Shown here piece after piece: positions 1 through 7,538 of a DNA stretch of 64,000 bases. This DNA comes from AWTP1-13 sp963832445. GTDB lineage: Bacteria; Pseudomonadota; Alphaproteobacteria; Rhizobiales; Hyphomicrobiaceae. Positions within the stretch are counted from its first letter, which is position 1. Every line of letters starts with the position of its first letter. A model generated the notes under the pieces. The model had not been told where the DNA came from. It saw only the letters and a program-made list of their open reading frames with translations, and made no database searches. The stretch lies in the NCBI GenBank assembly GCA_963832445.1, contig CAWHUM010000022.1:124001-188000 (forward strand), in the 5' to 3' direction. Both the position numbers and the translations under genes were made by a program.

Positions 1-991
1 TCTCCAGCCCCGGGATCGTGCGCAGGAAGGCCTCCTGCACCTCGGCCGGCAGCGAGGTGGAGACGCCGTTGGGATAGACGGTGTCGTCGTCGAGCCCCTC
101 TGGCTCGAGGAAAATCTGGTGTCCCGCGCGCTCGGCGAAGCGCACCACCTTGTCCTCGATCGAGGGACAGTAGCGCGGGCCCACGCTCTCGATCTGGCCC
201 GAGTACATGGGCGAGCGATTGAGGTTGGCGCGAATGATGGCGTGGGTGGCCTCGGTGGTGGTGGTTACCCCGCAGTTAATCTGTGCCGTGGTGATACGCC
301 CGGTAAGGAATGAGAAGGGAGTTGGCGGCTCGTCGCCCGGCTGCATTTCCAGCGAGGCCCAGTCGATGGTGCGGCCATCGAGGCGGGCGGGCGTGCCGGT
401 CTTGAGGCGGCCGAGGCTCAGATCGAGCGCCAGCAGGCGGGAGGAGAGGCCGTTGGCCGGGGGCTCGCCGTGGCGGCCGGCGGGCGTCTTCTCCTCGCCG
501 CGGTGAATGAGCCCCCGCAGGAAGGTGCCGGTGGTGAGCACGACCGCGCCGGCACGAATGCGGCGGCCGTCGCCGGTGACGATTCCGGCCGCCACGCCAC
601 CCTCCACGATCAGGTCCTCGACCGCGCCTTCGATCACCTCGAGGCTCGCCGTGGCGCGGATGGCCGCCTGCATGGCTGCGCGATAGAGCTTGCGGTCGGC
701 CTGGGCGCGCGGGCCCTGCACGGCCGGCCCCTTGGAGCGGTTCAGGAGGCGGAACTGGATGCCGGCAGCGTCGGCCACCCGGCCCATCAGGCCGTCGAGC
801 GCATCGATCTCCCGCACCAGGTGGCCCTTGCCGAGCCCGCCGATGGCCGGGTTGCAGGACATCTCGCCGATGGTGGCGAAGCGATGCGTGATCAGCGCCG
901 TGCGCGCGCCCATGCGGGCCGCGGCAGCGGCGGCCTCGCAGCCGGCGTGGCCGCCGCCCACCACGATAATGTCGAAAGAACGCTGGTTCAT
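1..991 (-). CDS. mnmG: MnmG (GidA), tRNA U34 carboxymethylaminomethyl-modification FAD subunit, N-terminal part
   Basis: The minus strand reads open from an ATG at 991 to the window edge, giving about 330 residues of a protein that is usually about 620. The N-terminus shows the FAD Rossmann motif GGGHAGCEAA, then GEMSCNPAIGG and GTFLRGLIHRGEE, and later RLKTGTPARLDG, all MnmG signatures. MnmG works with MnmE to place the cmnm5 group on U34 of certain tRNAs. In relatives mnmE and mnmG are usually close together; here they are separated by a 3.7-kb plus-strand cassette. The C-terminus lies outside the window. A parS site lies 80 bp upstream of the start. Confidence 0.95.
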   Translation of the reverse strand, partial: MNQRSFDIIVVGGGHAGCEAAAAAARMGARTALITHRFATIGEMSCNPAIGGLGKGHLVREIDALDGLMGRVADAAGIQFRLLNRSKGPAVQGPRAQADRKLYRAAMQAAIRATASLEVIEGAVEDLIVEGGVAAGIVTGDGRRIRAGAVVLTTGTFLRGLIHRGEEKTPAGRHGEPPANGLSSRLLALDLSLGRLKTGTPARLDGRTIDWASLEMQPGDEPPTPFSFLTGRITTAQINCGVTTTTEATHAIIRANLNRSPMYSGQIESVGPRYCPSIEDKVVRFAERAGHQIFLEPEGLDDDTVYPNGVSTSLPAEVQEAFLRTIPGLE

Positions 992-1069
992 GGCTGTGTA
1001 CTGCAGGCTCGAAATTCCGGCCGGAACCTAGCCGAAACGCGATTGGGTTGAAAGGCGGAGCACGGAGAT

Positions 1070-1085
1070 TGTTTCACGTGAAACA
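1070..1085. promoter_or_regulatory. parS centromere site (perfect)
   Basis: The 16-bp palindrome TGTTTCACGTGAAACA matches the chromosomal parS consensus bound by ParB. It sits between mnmG and the RnfD-like gene. Two further perfect copies and a variant lie within 3.6 kb. Confidence 0.93.
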
Positions 1086-1179
1086 ATTCGAGTCCCCCTC
1101 TCCCCGTCCTTACGGGGTGAGGGTCGGGGTGAGGGGCAGAAACTGGCGCTGGCGTCCTTGGCCGCCCCTCACCCTGGCC

Positions 1180-1210
1180 CTCTCCCCATTCTGAAGAAGA
1201 ATGGGGAGAG
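1180..1210. repeat. Perfect 13-bp inverted repeat (hairpin)
   Basis: CTCTCCCCATTCT (1180-1192) and its exact reverse complement (1198-1210) enclose a 5-base loop. The preceding 100 bp is rich in CCCCTCACCC/CTCTCCCC words, like dispersed intergenic palindromes of proteobacteria. A related hairpin with the same GAAG loop core and GGGGAGAG tail occurs at about 3.59 kb. It has no T tract, so it is more likely a REP-like element than an intrinsic terminator. Confidence 0.6.
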
Positions 1211-1336
1211 CGAACGCCCGGCGCCCATGTGCTCAACCCGAGTTGTGGATGCCGCGCTGCTGCCGCACTGGCGTCAACACGCGGCCACCAAGCAAGCGCC
1301 CACTCTTCCGCATTGACCACACTCCAATTGCACGTA

Positions 1337-1442
1337 TGCGGGGACTTCATGGCACGCCTTTCGCTGGCCGATGCGCGCATCTGGCAGATTGCGGGGACTT
1401 CATGGCACGCCTTTCGCTGGCCGATGCGCGCATCTGGCAGAT
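1337..1442. repeat. 53-bp tandem duplication over the start of the RnfD-like gene
   Basis: Positions 1337-1389 and 1390-1442 are identical. Each copy contains the GGGGA ribosome-binding sequence, the ATG and the first 13 codons. Because 53 is not a multiple of three, the first ATG (1349) opens a different frame, and only the second (1402) leads into the full gene. Confidence 0.95.
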
Positions 1443-2217
1443 CTTCTCTCTCGGGCTTCTGCTCACCTACGGCGTCGCGGTGCTGGGCTTCGACCAGACG
1501 CCCACCAACATCGTGCTCATCGTCAGCACGGCGCTCGCCACGCAATGGCTGTGCGGCCGCTTCATCGCCGGCGTCCCATTCGATCCGCTGAGCTCGCTCA
1601 TCACCTCCTTCTCGCTCTGCCTGCTCCTGCGAGCCGCCGGGCCGGAATACCTGGTGCTCGGCGCAGTGCTCGCCATCGCTTCGAAGTTCATCCTGCGCTT
1701 CGACGGCAAGCACATTTTCAACCCGGGCAACTTCGGCATCGCGGTGATGCTGCTGTTCACCGACGTTGCCTGGATCTCGCCGGCGCAATGGGGCAGCAAG
1801 ACCTGGGCGGCGTTCCTGTTCATCTGCCTCGCCTGTCTTGTGCTCTCGCGCGCCAAGCGTGCCGACATCGCCATTGCCTTCCTCGGCTCCTACATCGCCA
1901 TCCTGCTCGTGCGCGCCCTCTACCTCGGCGACCCGCTGGCGATCCCCATGAAGCAGATGCAGTCGGGCGCGCTGCTGCTCTTCACCTTCTTCATGATCAC
2001 CGACCCCAAGACCACGCCCGACCGCCGCAGCGCCCGCATGCTGTTCGCTGTGCTGGTGGCGGCCGCGGGCGCCTGGCTGCAGTTCGCCCACTACATGCCG
2101 CAGGGGCTGATCTACGCCCTGTTCTTCGCCTCACCGCTGGTGCCGCTGCTCGATCGTCTGTTCCCACGCGATCACGCAGACGTTCGCTTCCAGTGGTCGC
2201 GACCGGTAATCAACTGA
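1402..2217 (+). CDS. Orphan RnfD/NqrB-like integral membrane protein (UnbU-like)
   Basis: The 271-residue, very hydrophobic protein has about 8-9 membrane segments. It carries family motifs of RnfD/NqrB: HIFNPGNFGIA in the middle, and SGALLLFTFFMITDPKTTP near residue 190. In true RnfD/NqrB the SGAT motif carries covalent FMN on Thr; here it reads SGAL, so the covalent flavin site is missing. No other rnf or nqr genes are nearby. The ATG at 1402 follows GGGGA with good spacing and lies in the second copy of a 53-bp duplication. The next gene, a secreted DUF2330 protein, starts 15 bp downstream, so the two probably form an operon. Function is unknown; membrane electron transfer is an inference from the fold. 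Confidence 0.82.
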   Translation: MARLSLADARIWQIFSLGLLLTYGVAVLGFDQTPTNIVLIVSTALATQWLCGRFIAGVPFDPLSSLITSFSLCLLLRAAGPEYLVLGAVLAIASKFILRFDGKHIFNPGNFGIAVMLLFTDVAWISPAQWGSKTWAAFLFICLACLVLSRAKRADIAIAFLGSYIAILLVRALYLGDPLAIPMKQMQSGALLLFTFFMITDPKTTPDRRSARMLFAVLVAAAGAWLQFAHYMPQGLIYALFFASPLVPLLDRLFPRDHADVRFQWSRPVIN

Positions 2218-2231
2218 GGGAGATGAAACAC

Positions 2232-3575
2232 ATGGCCATCCAGGTGCGGTCCCTGCTCGCCGTCGCTGCGCTGTCGCTTTCTCCGCTGCTCGCTGCCGCT
2301 CCGGCACACGCCTTCTGCGGCTTCTATGTCGCCAAGGCCGACGCCAAGCTCTTCAACAAGGCCTCCAAGGTGGTGGTGGCGCGCAAGGGCGAGCAGACCG
2401 CCGTCACCATGGCCAGCGACTACCAGGGCGACCTCAAGCAATTCGCGCTGGTCATTCCGGTGCCGACCATCGTGAAGAAGAACCAGATCAAGATCATCGA
2501 GAGCGCGTGGGTCGATCATCTCGACGCATACAGCGCCCCGCGCCTCGTCGAATACTTCGATCCGGACCCCTGCAATCCGCCGTTTGCCTTCTTGTCGGCG
2601 GCGCCCCGCAATACGGCCTCCGTGGCGCTGGCGACGGCCGACACCACCCGCAGGGCCAGCGCGCTCGGCGTCAGAATAGAGGCCGAGTACACGGTCGGCG
2701 AATACGACATTCTCATCCTCTCGGCCACGCAGAGCGAGGGGCTCGCCACCTGGCTCACCGAGACCGGCTACAAGATCCCCGACGGCGCCGCGCCCGTGCT
2801 CGGCTCCTACATCAAGCAGAGCATGAAGTTCTTCGTCGCCCGCGTGAACCTCAAGGAGCAGGCCAAGACAGGCAACCGGTTCCTGCGCCCGATCCAGGTG
2901 AACTACGCGACGCACAAGTTCATGCTGCCGATCCGCCTCGGCACCGTGAACGCCAACGGTCCGCAGGACATGATCATGCTGATGCTGACCGAGAAGGGGC
3001 GCGTCGAGACCACCAACTACCGCAGCATAAAGATGCCCTCCGACATGGACGTGCCCATCTTCACCAAGGCCGACTTCGGCAACTTCTATCGCGCCATGTT
3101 CGACCACCAGGTAAAGAAGGACGACATGCGCGCCGTCTATCTCGAGTACGCCTGGGACATGGGCTGGTGCGATCCCTGCGCCGCCGATCCGGTGCCCAAC
3201 GACCAGTTGGTGGCGCTCGGTGCCTTCTGGCTCAAGCAGCCGTTGAGCGAGACACCCCCGACGTCGCGCGGGACGTCGCGCTTCTCCTTCGGCGGTTCCA
3301 ACGTCTTCGTCACGCGGCTGCACGTGCGCTACGACGCCGCCCACTTCCCCGAGGACCTGGTGTTCCAGGAGACGGCCGATCGCGCCAACTTCCAGGGCCG
3401 CTACGTGCTGCGCCACCCGTTCACGGGCGCCGCCTCGTGTGCGGAGGCCGACGCTTATCGCCGCTCGCTCGGCCCCCGCTTCGAGCGCGAGGCAGCGACG
3501 CTGTCGCAGCTGACGGGCTGGGACATCGCCCAGATCCGCCAAAAGATGCGCGCCAACGGGCAACAGGTGAAATAG
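2232..3575 (+). CDS. Secreted DUF2330-domain protein
   Basis: The product is about 447 residues with a clear Sec signal peptide (LLAVAALSLSPLLAAAPAHA) and cleavage just before FCGFYVAKAD, a typical DUF2330 mature start. Cysteines appear at the mature N-terminus, in DPCNPP, and as a CxxC in GWCDPCAADP, suggesting periplasmic disulfides or metal/redox chemistry. The ATG at 2232 has GGGAG nine bases upstream; an in-frame ATG at 2223 is too close to that site. It follows the RnfD-like gene directly and is probably co-transcribed. The biochemical role of DUF2330 is not known. Confidence 0.85.
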   Translation: MAIQVRSLLAVAALSLSPLLAAAPAHAFCGFYVAKADAKLFNKASKVVVARKGEQTAVTMASDYQGDLKQFALVIPVPTIVKKNQIKIIESAWVDHLDAYSAPRLVEYFDPDPCNPPFAFLSAAPRNTASVALATADTTRRASALGVRIEAEYTVGEYDILILSATQSEGLATWLTETGYKIPDGAAPVLGSYIKQSMKFFVARVNLKEQAKTGNRFLRPIQVNYATHKFMLPIRLGTVNANGPQDMIMLMLTEKGRVETTNYRSIKMPSDMDVPIFTKADFGNFYRAMFDHQVKKDDMRAVYLEYAWDMGWCDPCAADPVPNDQLVALGAFWLKQPLSETPPTSRGTSRFSFGGSNVFVTRLHVRYDAAHFPEDLVFQETADRANFQGRYVLRHPFTGAASCAEADAYRRSLGPRFEREAATLSQLTGWDIAQIRQKMRANGQQVK

Positions 3576-3588
3576 CGGCTCCCCATCT

Positions 3589-3609
3589 CCCATGCTGAAG
3601 TGGCATGGG
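3589..3609. terminator. Hairpin after the DUF2330 gene
   Basis: CCCATGC and GCATGGG pair around a 7-base loop 14 bp past the stop codon, with no T tract. Its CTCCCCAT...GAAG...ATGGGGAGAG layout resembles the 1180-1210 repeat, so it may be a copy of the same intergenic element acting as a weak or Rho-assisted terminator. Confidence 0.45.
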
Positions 3610-3619
3610 GAGAGGGAAT

Positions 3620-3635
3620 TGCTTCACGTGAAGCA
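3620..3635. promoter_or_regulatory. parS-like site, symmetric variant
   Basis: TGCTTCACGTGAAGCA differs from the perfect parS by one symmetric change per half-site (GTTTC to GCTTC), so the palindrome is kept. It lies between two perfect sites. ParB may bind it more weakly. Confidence 0.7.
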
Positions 3636-3656
3636 TCAAGCCTGAGCGAGGTGACC

Positions 3657-4052
3657 ATGGCCAACTCTGTCCGCCCCTTCCTGATGTTCCAGGGCAAGGC
3701 CGAGGAGGCCATGCAGTTCTACATCTCGCTCATCCCCGGCAGCGAGATCACTGGCATCACGCGCTATGGCCCAGGCCAGCCCGGCCCTGAAGGCTCGGTG
3801 ATGCGCGCGAGCTTTTCCGTCGGCGGGCAGACGGTGCTGTGCATCGACAGTCCGGTGCAGCACGCCTTCACTTTCACGCCGGCGTTCTCGCTGTTCGTCG
3901 AGTGCGAAAGCGAGGACGAGATCAAGCGGCTCGCCTCCGCGCTGGGAGAAGGCGGCGGCGTACTGATGCCGCTCTCCAACTATGGCTTCAGCCGCCAGTT
4001 CACCTGGCTCAACGACCGCTACGGCGTGTCGTGGCAGCTCAATCTGAAGTGA
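3657..4052 (+). CDS. VOC-superfamily protein (PhnB / 3-demethylubiquinone methyltransferase-like)
   Basis: The 131-residue product starts MANSVRPFLMFQGKAEEAMQ, has FYISLIPGSEI, and ends GFSRQFTWLNDRYGVSWQLN, the usual signatures of the PhnB-like (PF06983) branch of the VOC fold. GAGGTG precedes the ATG at 3657. Members are often named after a methyltransferase, but they lack an obvious SAM site and their reactions are mostly unknown. It is the third gene of the plus-strand cassette between mnmG and mnmE. Confidence 0.85.
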   Translation: MANSVRPFLMFQGKAEEAMQFYISLIPGSEITGITRYGPGQPGPEGSVMRASFSVGGQTVLCIDSPVQHAFTFTPAFSLFVECESEDEIKRLASALGEGGGVLMPLSNYGFSRQFTWLNDRYGVSWQLNLK

Positions 4053-4154
4053 TGGTCCCATTCACTTGGGAATCCGAGCTCGGGTGATTTCACCCCGGCC
4101 ACCCTGTAGTGTCGCTCAACCAAAGCCGCTCAGAGCCACACGGGGGAAATCGCC

Positions 4155-4541
4155 ATGCCTGCAAGCTTGCGCGTCGTCCAGATCTGCCTGTTCCTGTTCG
4201 CCGCCATCGGCCTGTTCGGCGGGTCGCTGCAGTTGTATCTGGGCCAGCCCGAGACCACTCCCCGCCTCGACAACATCCACCGCTTCCTGGCCGGCATCTA
4301 TCTCGGCGCCGGCTTCATAGCCCTGTGGGCCGCCGTCACCGTGCGCCGGCAGGGCACGCTTATTCTGCTCATCGCGCTCGGCGGGTTTCTCGGCGGCATG
4401 GGCCGGCTGCTATCCATGAGCCAGGTCGGCGTGCCGGAGCCCCGCGCCCTCTTTCTCGGCTACCTGGCGCCCGAGCTGCTGGTGCCGGTGGTCATCGTCA
4501 TCGCCTATCTCGTGTCGCGGCGAGCGGCAGCGGGCGACTGA
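4155..4541 (+). CDS. DUF4345-domain membrane protein
   Basis: The protein has 128 residues and four predicted transmembrane helices, with charged residues at the loops and a short Arg-rich tail (SRRAAAGD). The helix pattern, the NIHRFLAGIYLGAGF segment after the first helix and the GGMGRLLS segment match DUF4345. Function is unknown. Two parS sites follow immediately in the gap before mnmE, which is convergent. Confidence 0.8.
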   Translation: MPASLRVVQICLFLFAAIGLFGGSLQLYLGQPETTPRLDNIHRFLAGIYLGAGFIALWAAVTVRRQGTLILLIALGGFLGGMGRLLSMSQVGVPEPRALFLGYLAPELLVPVVIVIAYLVSRRAAAGD

Positions 4542-4582
4542 ACCGGATAAGGCCCTGGGGCAACGTTGCCGCTCCCACAAAT

Positions 4583-4598
4583 TGTTTCACGTGAAACA
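4583..4598. promoter_or_regulatory. parS centromere site (perfect)
   Basis: A second exact copy of the 16-bp palindrome, extended by AAT/ATT on each side, between the converging DUF4345 and mnmE genes. Confidence 0.93.
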
Positions 4599-4649
4599 AT
4601 TGTTGCTCGTCTGTTCTGGATCTCGGCCACTAAGCCAGAAACGTTGAAT

Positions 4650-4665
4650 TGTTTCACGTGAAACA
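4650..4665. promoter_or_regulatory. parS centromere site (perfect)
   Basis: A third exact copy, 67 bp from the previous one and 20 bp from the mnmE stop codon. The close pair could nucleate ParB loading. Confidence 0.93.
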
Positions 4666-4685
4666 ATTTGCGATCTCTGCAACCA

Positions 4686-6035
4686 TCATTTGCCGATGCA
4701 GAAGCGGGCGAAGATCTCGCCCAGCACGTCCTCCACATCCACCCGCCCGGTCAGCCGGCCCAGCGCCTGCGCGGCCCGGCGCAGGTCCTCGGCGCGCAGC
4801 TCCACCTCGCCGATCGGCGAGCCCACGAAGGAACGGAGCGGCGCCATCGCCCGCTCCAGCTGCTGACGGTGGCGCGCCTGCGTCAGCGGCGGCGCCTCGC
4901 TCTCGCCGATGCGCGCGCACACAAGCGCGGTGAGCCGGCGAGCCAGCACGTCCATGCCGGCGCCGGTCAGAACCGAAATGCTGATGGCGCCGTCGGGCAG
5001 AGGATGCAGCACGCCACTCGCCAGCAGGTCCATCTTGTTGGCGAGCACCAAGGTACGGTCGGCCTTGCCGGCAATTTCGGCGGGCACGGTGGCCGGCGGC
5101 GCGGTGATGTCGATCAGCCAGAGGATCAGGTCGGCTTCGCGCGCCCGCTCCACCGTGCGCCGCATGCCTTCCCGCTCGACCTTGCCCGCCGCCTCGCGCG
5201 CCTCGCGCAGGCCGGCGGTGTCGCTGACGACCACCGGCAGGCCCTCCAGGTCCAGCCTCACCTCGATCACGTCGCGGGTGGTGCCTGCCTCCTCCGACAC
5301 GATCGCCACCTCGCGCCGCGCCAGCCAGTTGAGCAGGCTCGACTTGCCGGCATTGGGCGGCCCCGCCAGCACCACGTGGAACCCCTCGCGCAGCATTTCG
5401 CCGCGATGGCCGTCGTCGAGGTGCCGGGCGATGTCGTGTGCCAGCGCCTCCACCTCGGCGCGCGCCTTCTTCAAGGTGCCCGAAGCGACATCCGCCTCAT
5501 CGGAAAAGTCGATTGCCGCTTCCAGCTGCGCCATGGCGCTCACCAGCCGCTGCCGCCAGCCCTCGTACACCCGATAGAGCCCGCCGCCCGCCTGGCGCAG
5601 CGCCTGGCGCCGCTGGGCGGCCGTCTCGGCGTCGATCAGGTCGGCCAAGCCTTCCACTCCAGTGAGATCGAGCTTGCCGTTCTCGAAGGCGCGGCGCGCG
5701 AACTCGCCGGGCTCCGCCAGGCGGCAGCCCTCGATGCCGCCCAGCGCCGCCAGCACGCCGGCAATCACCGCGCGGCCGCCGTGCACTTGCAGCTCGGCCA
5801 TGTCCTCGCCGGTCTCGCTGTTGGGTGCCGGAAACGACAGCACCAGCGCCTCGTCCAACACCTCGCCGCTCGCCGGATGCCGGATCCGCCGCAGCGCCGC
5901 TGCGCGCGGCTTGGGTCTGGGCGGCGCCATCCGCTCCAGCACTGCGCCGGCCGCGGGTCCCGACACGCGGATGACGGCAACGCCGGCGCGTCCCTGGCCG
6001 CTCGATAGCGCGAAAATGGTCTGCTGATCGGCCAT
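4686..6035 (-). CDS. mnmE: MnmE (TrmE), tRNA modification GTPase
   Basis: The 449-residue product is full length. It has the N-terminal formyl-THF-binding domain (MADQQTIFALSSGQGRAGVA), the G domain with P-loop GPPNAGKSS, the G3 motif DTAGLRE and NKMD, and the C-terminal catalytic CIGK. With MnmG it modifies wobble U34 of tRNAs. The gene runs toward the origin-proximal parS cluster on the minus strand, co-directional with a fork leaving the 15.8-kb origin. Confidence 0.97.
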   Translation of the reverse strand: MADQQTIFALSSGQGRAGVAVIRVSGPAAGAVLERMAPPRPKPRAAALRRIRHPASGEVLDEALVLSFPAPNSETGEDMAELQVHGGRAVIAGVLAALGGIEGCRLAEPGEFARRAFENGKLDLTGVEGLADLIDAETAAQRRQALRQAGGGLYRVYEGWRQRLVSAMAQLEAAIDFSDEADVASGTLKKARAEVEALAHDIARHLDDGHRGEMLREGFHVVLAGPPNAGKSSLLNWLARREVAIVSEEAGTTRDVIEVRLDLEGLPVVVSDTAGLREAREAAGKVEREGMRRTVERAREADLILWLIDITAPPATVPAEIAGKADRTLVLANKMDLLASGVLHPLPDGAISISVLTGAGMDVLARRLTALVCARIGESEAPPLTQARHRQQLERAMAPLRSFVGSPIGEVELRAEDLRRAAQALGRLTGRVDVEDVLGEIFARFCIGK

Positions 6036-6160
6036 ATTCTTTGACTATACCGGCATGGCCCGATTGGGCTGCAAAAGCCCGCGGCGCTGGCCCAAAGCCG
6101 CTGTCATGTCATGCGCGTAGCCTAGATTGCAGACCCTTTTCAGGGAAGCGGGTATTCGCC

Positions 6161-7309
6161 ATGAAGAACATCGTCATATGCTTCGACGGCACCTGGAACA
6201 CCGCCGACGCCCAATTTCCAACCAACGTCGTCAAGACCGCCAAGCTTCTCCTGCCGGCCGATGCCAGGGGCGCGGACCAGGTCGTGTTCTACGACGAGGG
6301 GGTCGGCACCACGCGGGTTCCCATCGCCCAGTCGATCAACAACGCCATCGCCGGCGCCTTCGGCATCGGCCTGCTCGACAACATCGAGCGTGCCTACCGC
6401 TTCCTGAGCTTCAACTATTCGCCAGGCGACCGGATCTTCATCTTCGGCTTCTCGCGCGGGGCCTTCAGCGCGCGCTCGTTCGGCGGTCTGCTCAGGACCT
6501 GCGGCATCCTGCACAAGGAATACATCGGCAAGGTCAAGGAGGCGATCGCGCTCTACCAGAACCGCGACCGCGAGCAAGGCGCGGACGCGGAGCCCTGCGT
6601 GAAGTTCCGCAACGACTACTGCTTCGCCAGCTACGCCCCCGACACGCTCCTCACCCGCGCGTTCTCCCGAAGCCCCCAGCCGCTCTCCGTCCAATACATC
6701 GGCATTTGGGATACGGTCGGCGCGCTCGGCGTGCCGGGCTTGATGCGCTTCTTCCACCGCAAGTATCAATTCCACGATCTCGAGCTCAGCCGCATGGTCA
6801 AGGCTGCCCGGCATGCGCTGGCGATCGACGAGCGCCGGCTCACCTTCGCCGCCACGCCCTGGACCAATCTCGACAAGCTCAATGCGGCCGAAGCCCAAGC
6901 GTCCTCGAACCCGGCCGAGGCGCCCTACCAGCAACTGTGGTTCCCGGGCGATCACGCCTCCGTTGGTGGCGGCGGCGACGTCAACGGTCTGTGGCAGGCG
7001 GCACTCGTGTGGGTGGTCGAGGGCGCTCAGCTTTCAGGCCTAGCCATCGATCAGACCGAGCTCGATCAGTATCGCCGCGACATCGACTGCAAGGTATCCG
7101 TCAACTGTATGAAGAAGCCGATGTTCAGCTTGTCCTCCATTTCGCTCCGGCGCTCGCGCAGGGGACCGGAGGAGCTGCCCTACGTGTCGGATATCGCCCG
7201 CCAGCGCGTGAAGCTGCCGGCCGCCGACCTCTTCGAGCAGCGCCTTTACCGGCCGCGCACGCTGCGCGCCATCCTGAAGAGATTCCGCGCCGAGCTCGGC
7301 ATCGGATGA
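6161..7309 (+). CDS. DUF2235 / Tle1-like alpha/beta-hydrolase
   Basis: The 382-residue protein opens MKNIVICFDGTWNT, the DUF2235 hallmark, and has the nucleophile elbow GFSRGAFSAR (GxSxG class) near residue 98. Later come YIGIWDTVGALG and WFPGDHASVGGG, with an Asp and a His fitting the rest of a Ser-Asp-His triad. The family includes type VI secretion phospholipases (Tle1), but there is no signal peptide and no VgrG, PAAR or immunity gene nearby. A stand-alone cytosolic hydrolase is the safer call. The ATG at 6161 was chosen because the family's conserved start is there. Confidence 0.85.
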   Translation: MKNIVICFDGTWNTADAQFPTNVVKTAKLLLPADARGADQVVFYDEGVGTTRVPIAQSINNAIAGAFGIGLLDNIERAYRFLSFNYSPGDRIFIFGFSRGAFSARSFGGLLRTCGILHKEYIGKVKEAIALYQNRDREQGADAEPCVKFRNDYCFASYAPDTLLTRAFSRSPQPLSVQYIGIWDTVGALGVPGLMRFFHRKYQFHDLELSRMVKAARHALAIDERRLTFAATPWTNLDKLNAAEAQASSNPAEAPYQQLWFPGDHASVGGGGDVNGLWQAALVWVVEGAQLSGLAIDQTELDQYRRDIDCKVSVNCMKKPMFSLSSISLRRSRRGPEELPYVSDIARQRVKLPAADLFEQRLYRPRTLRAILKRFRAELGIG

Positions 7310-7538
7310 TTTCAGTCCAACAGCTAACCGGCCTTGCGCGGCGTGATCGCCGCAATGTCCTCATCCGCCTGGCGCTCCGCCTCGAGATCGATCGGATCGC
7401 GGCGCTGCAGAACACGTGAGCCCTCACGGTTTGCCCCCCGCCCGATCCGGGCTACCGTGCCTACCCCACATAGCCACCGCATCCATGCCCCAAAACCGCA
7501 TCGCCGCAACACCGGCCTCTATCATCTGCAGCACCGCC

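Noticed and set aside
1371..3575. 734-codon ORF covering the RnfD-like region and DUF2330
   Set aside because: The first part is an Arg-rich shadow of the RnfD-like gene in another frame; the DUF2330 protein starts at 2232.
6161..7309. Type VI secretion effector
   Set aside because: Only the DUF2235 fold supports this; no VgrG, PAAR, adaptor or immunity gene is nearby.
7324..7512. Short minus-strand ORF ending EAERQADEDIAAITPRKAG
   Set aside because: No start signal and no recognised family; possibly a gene remnant, but unsupported.
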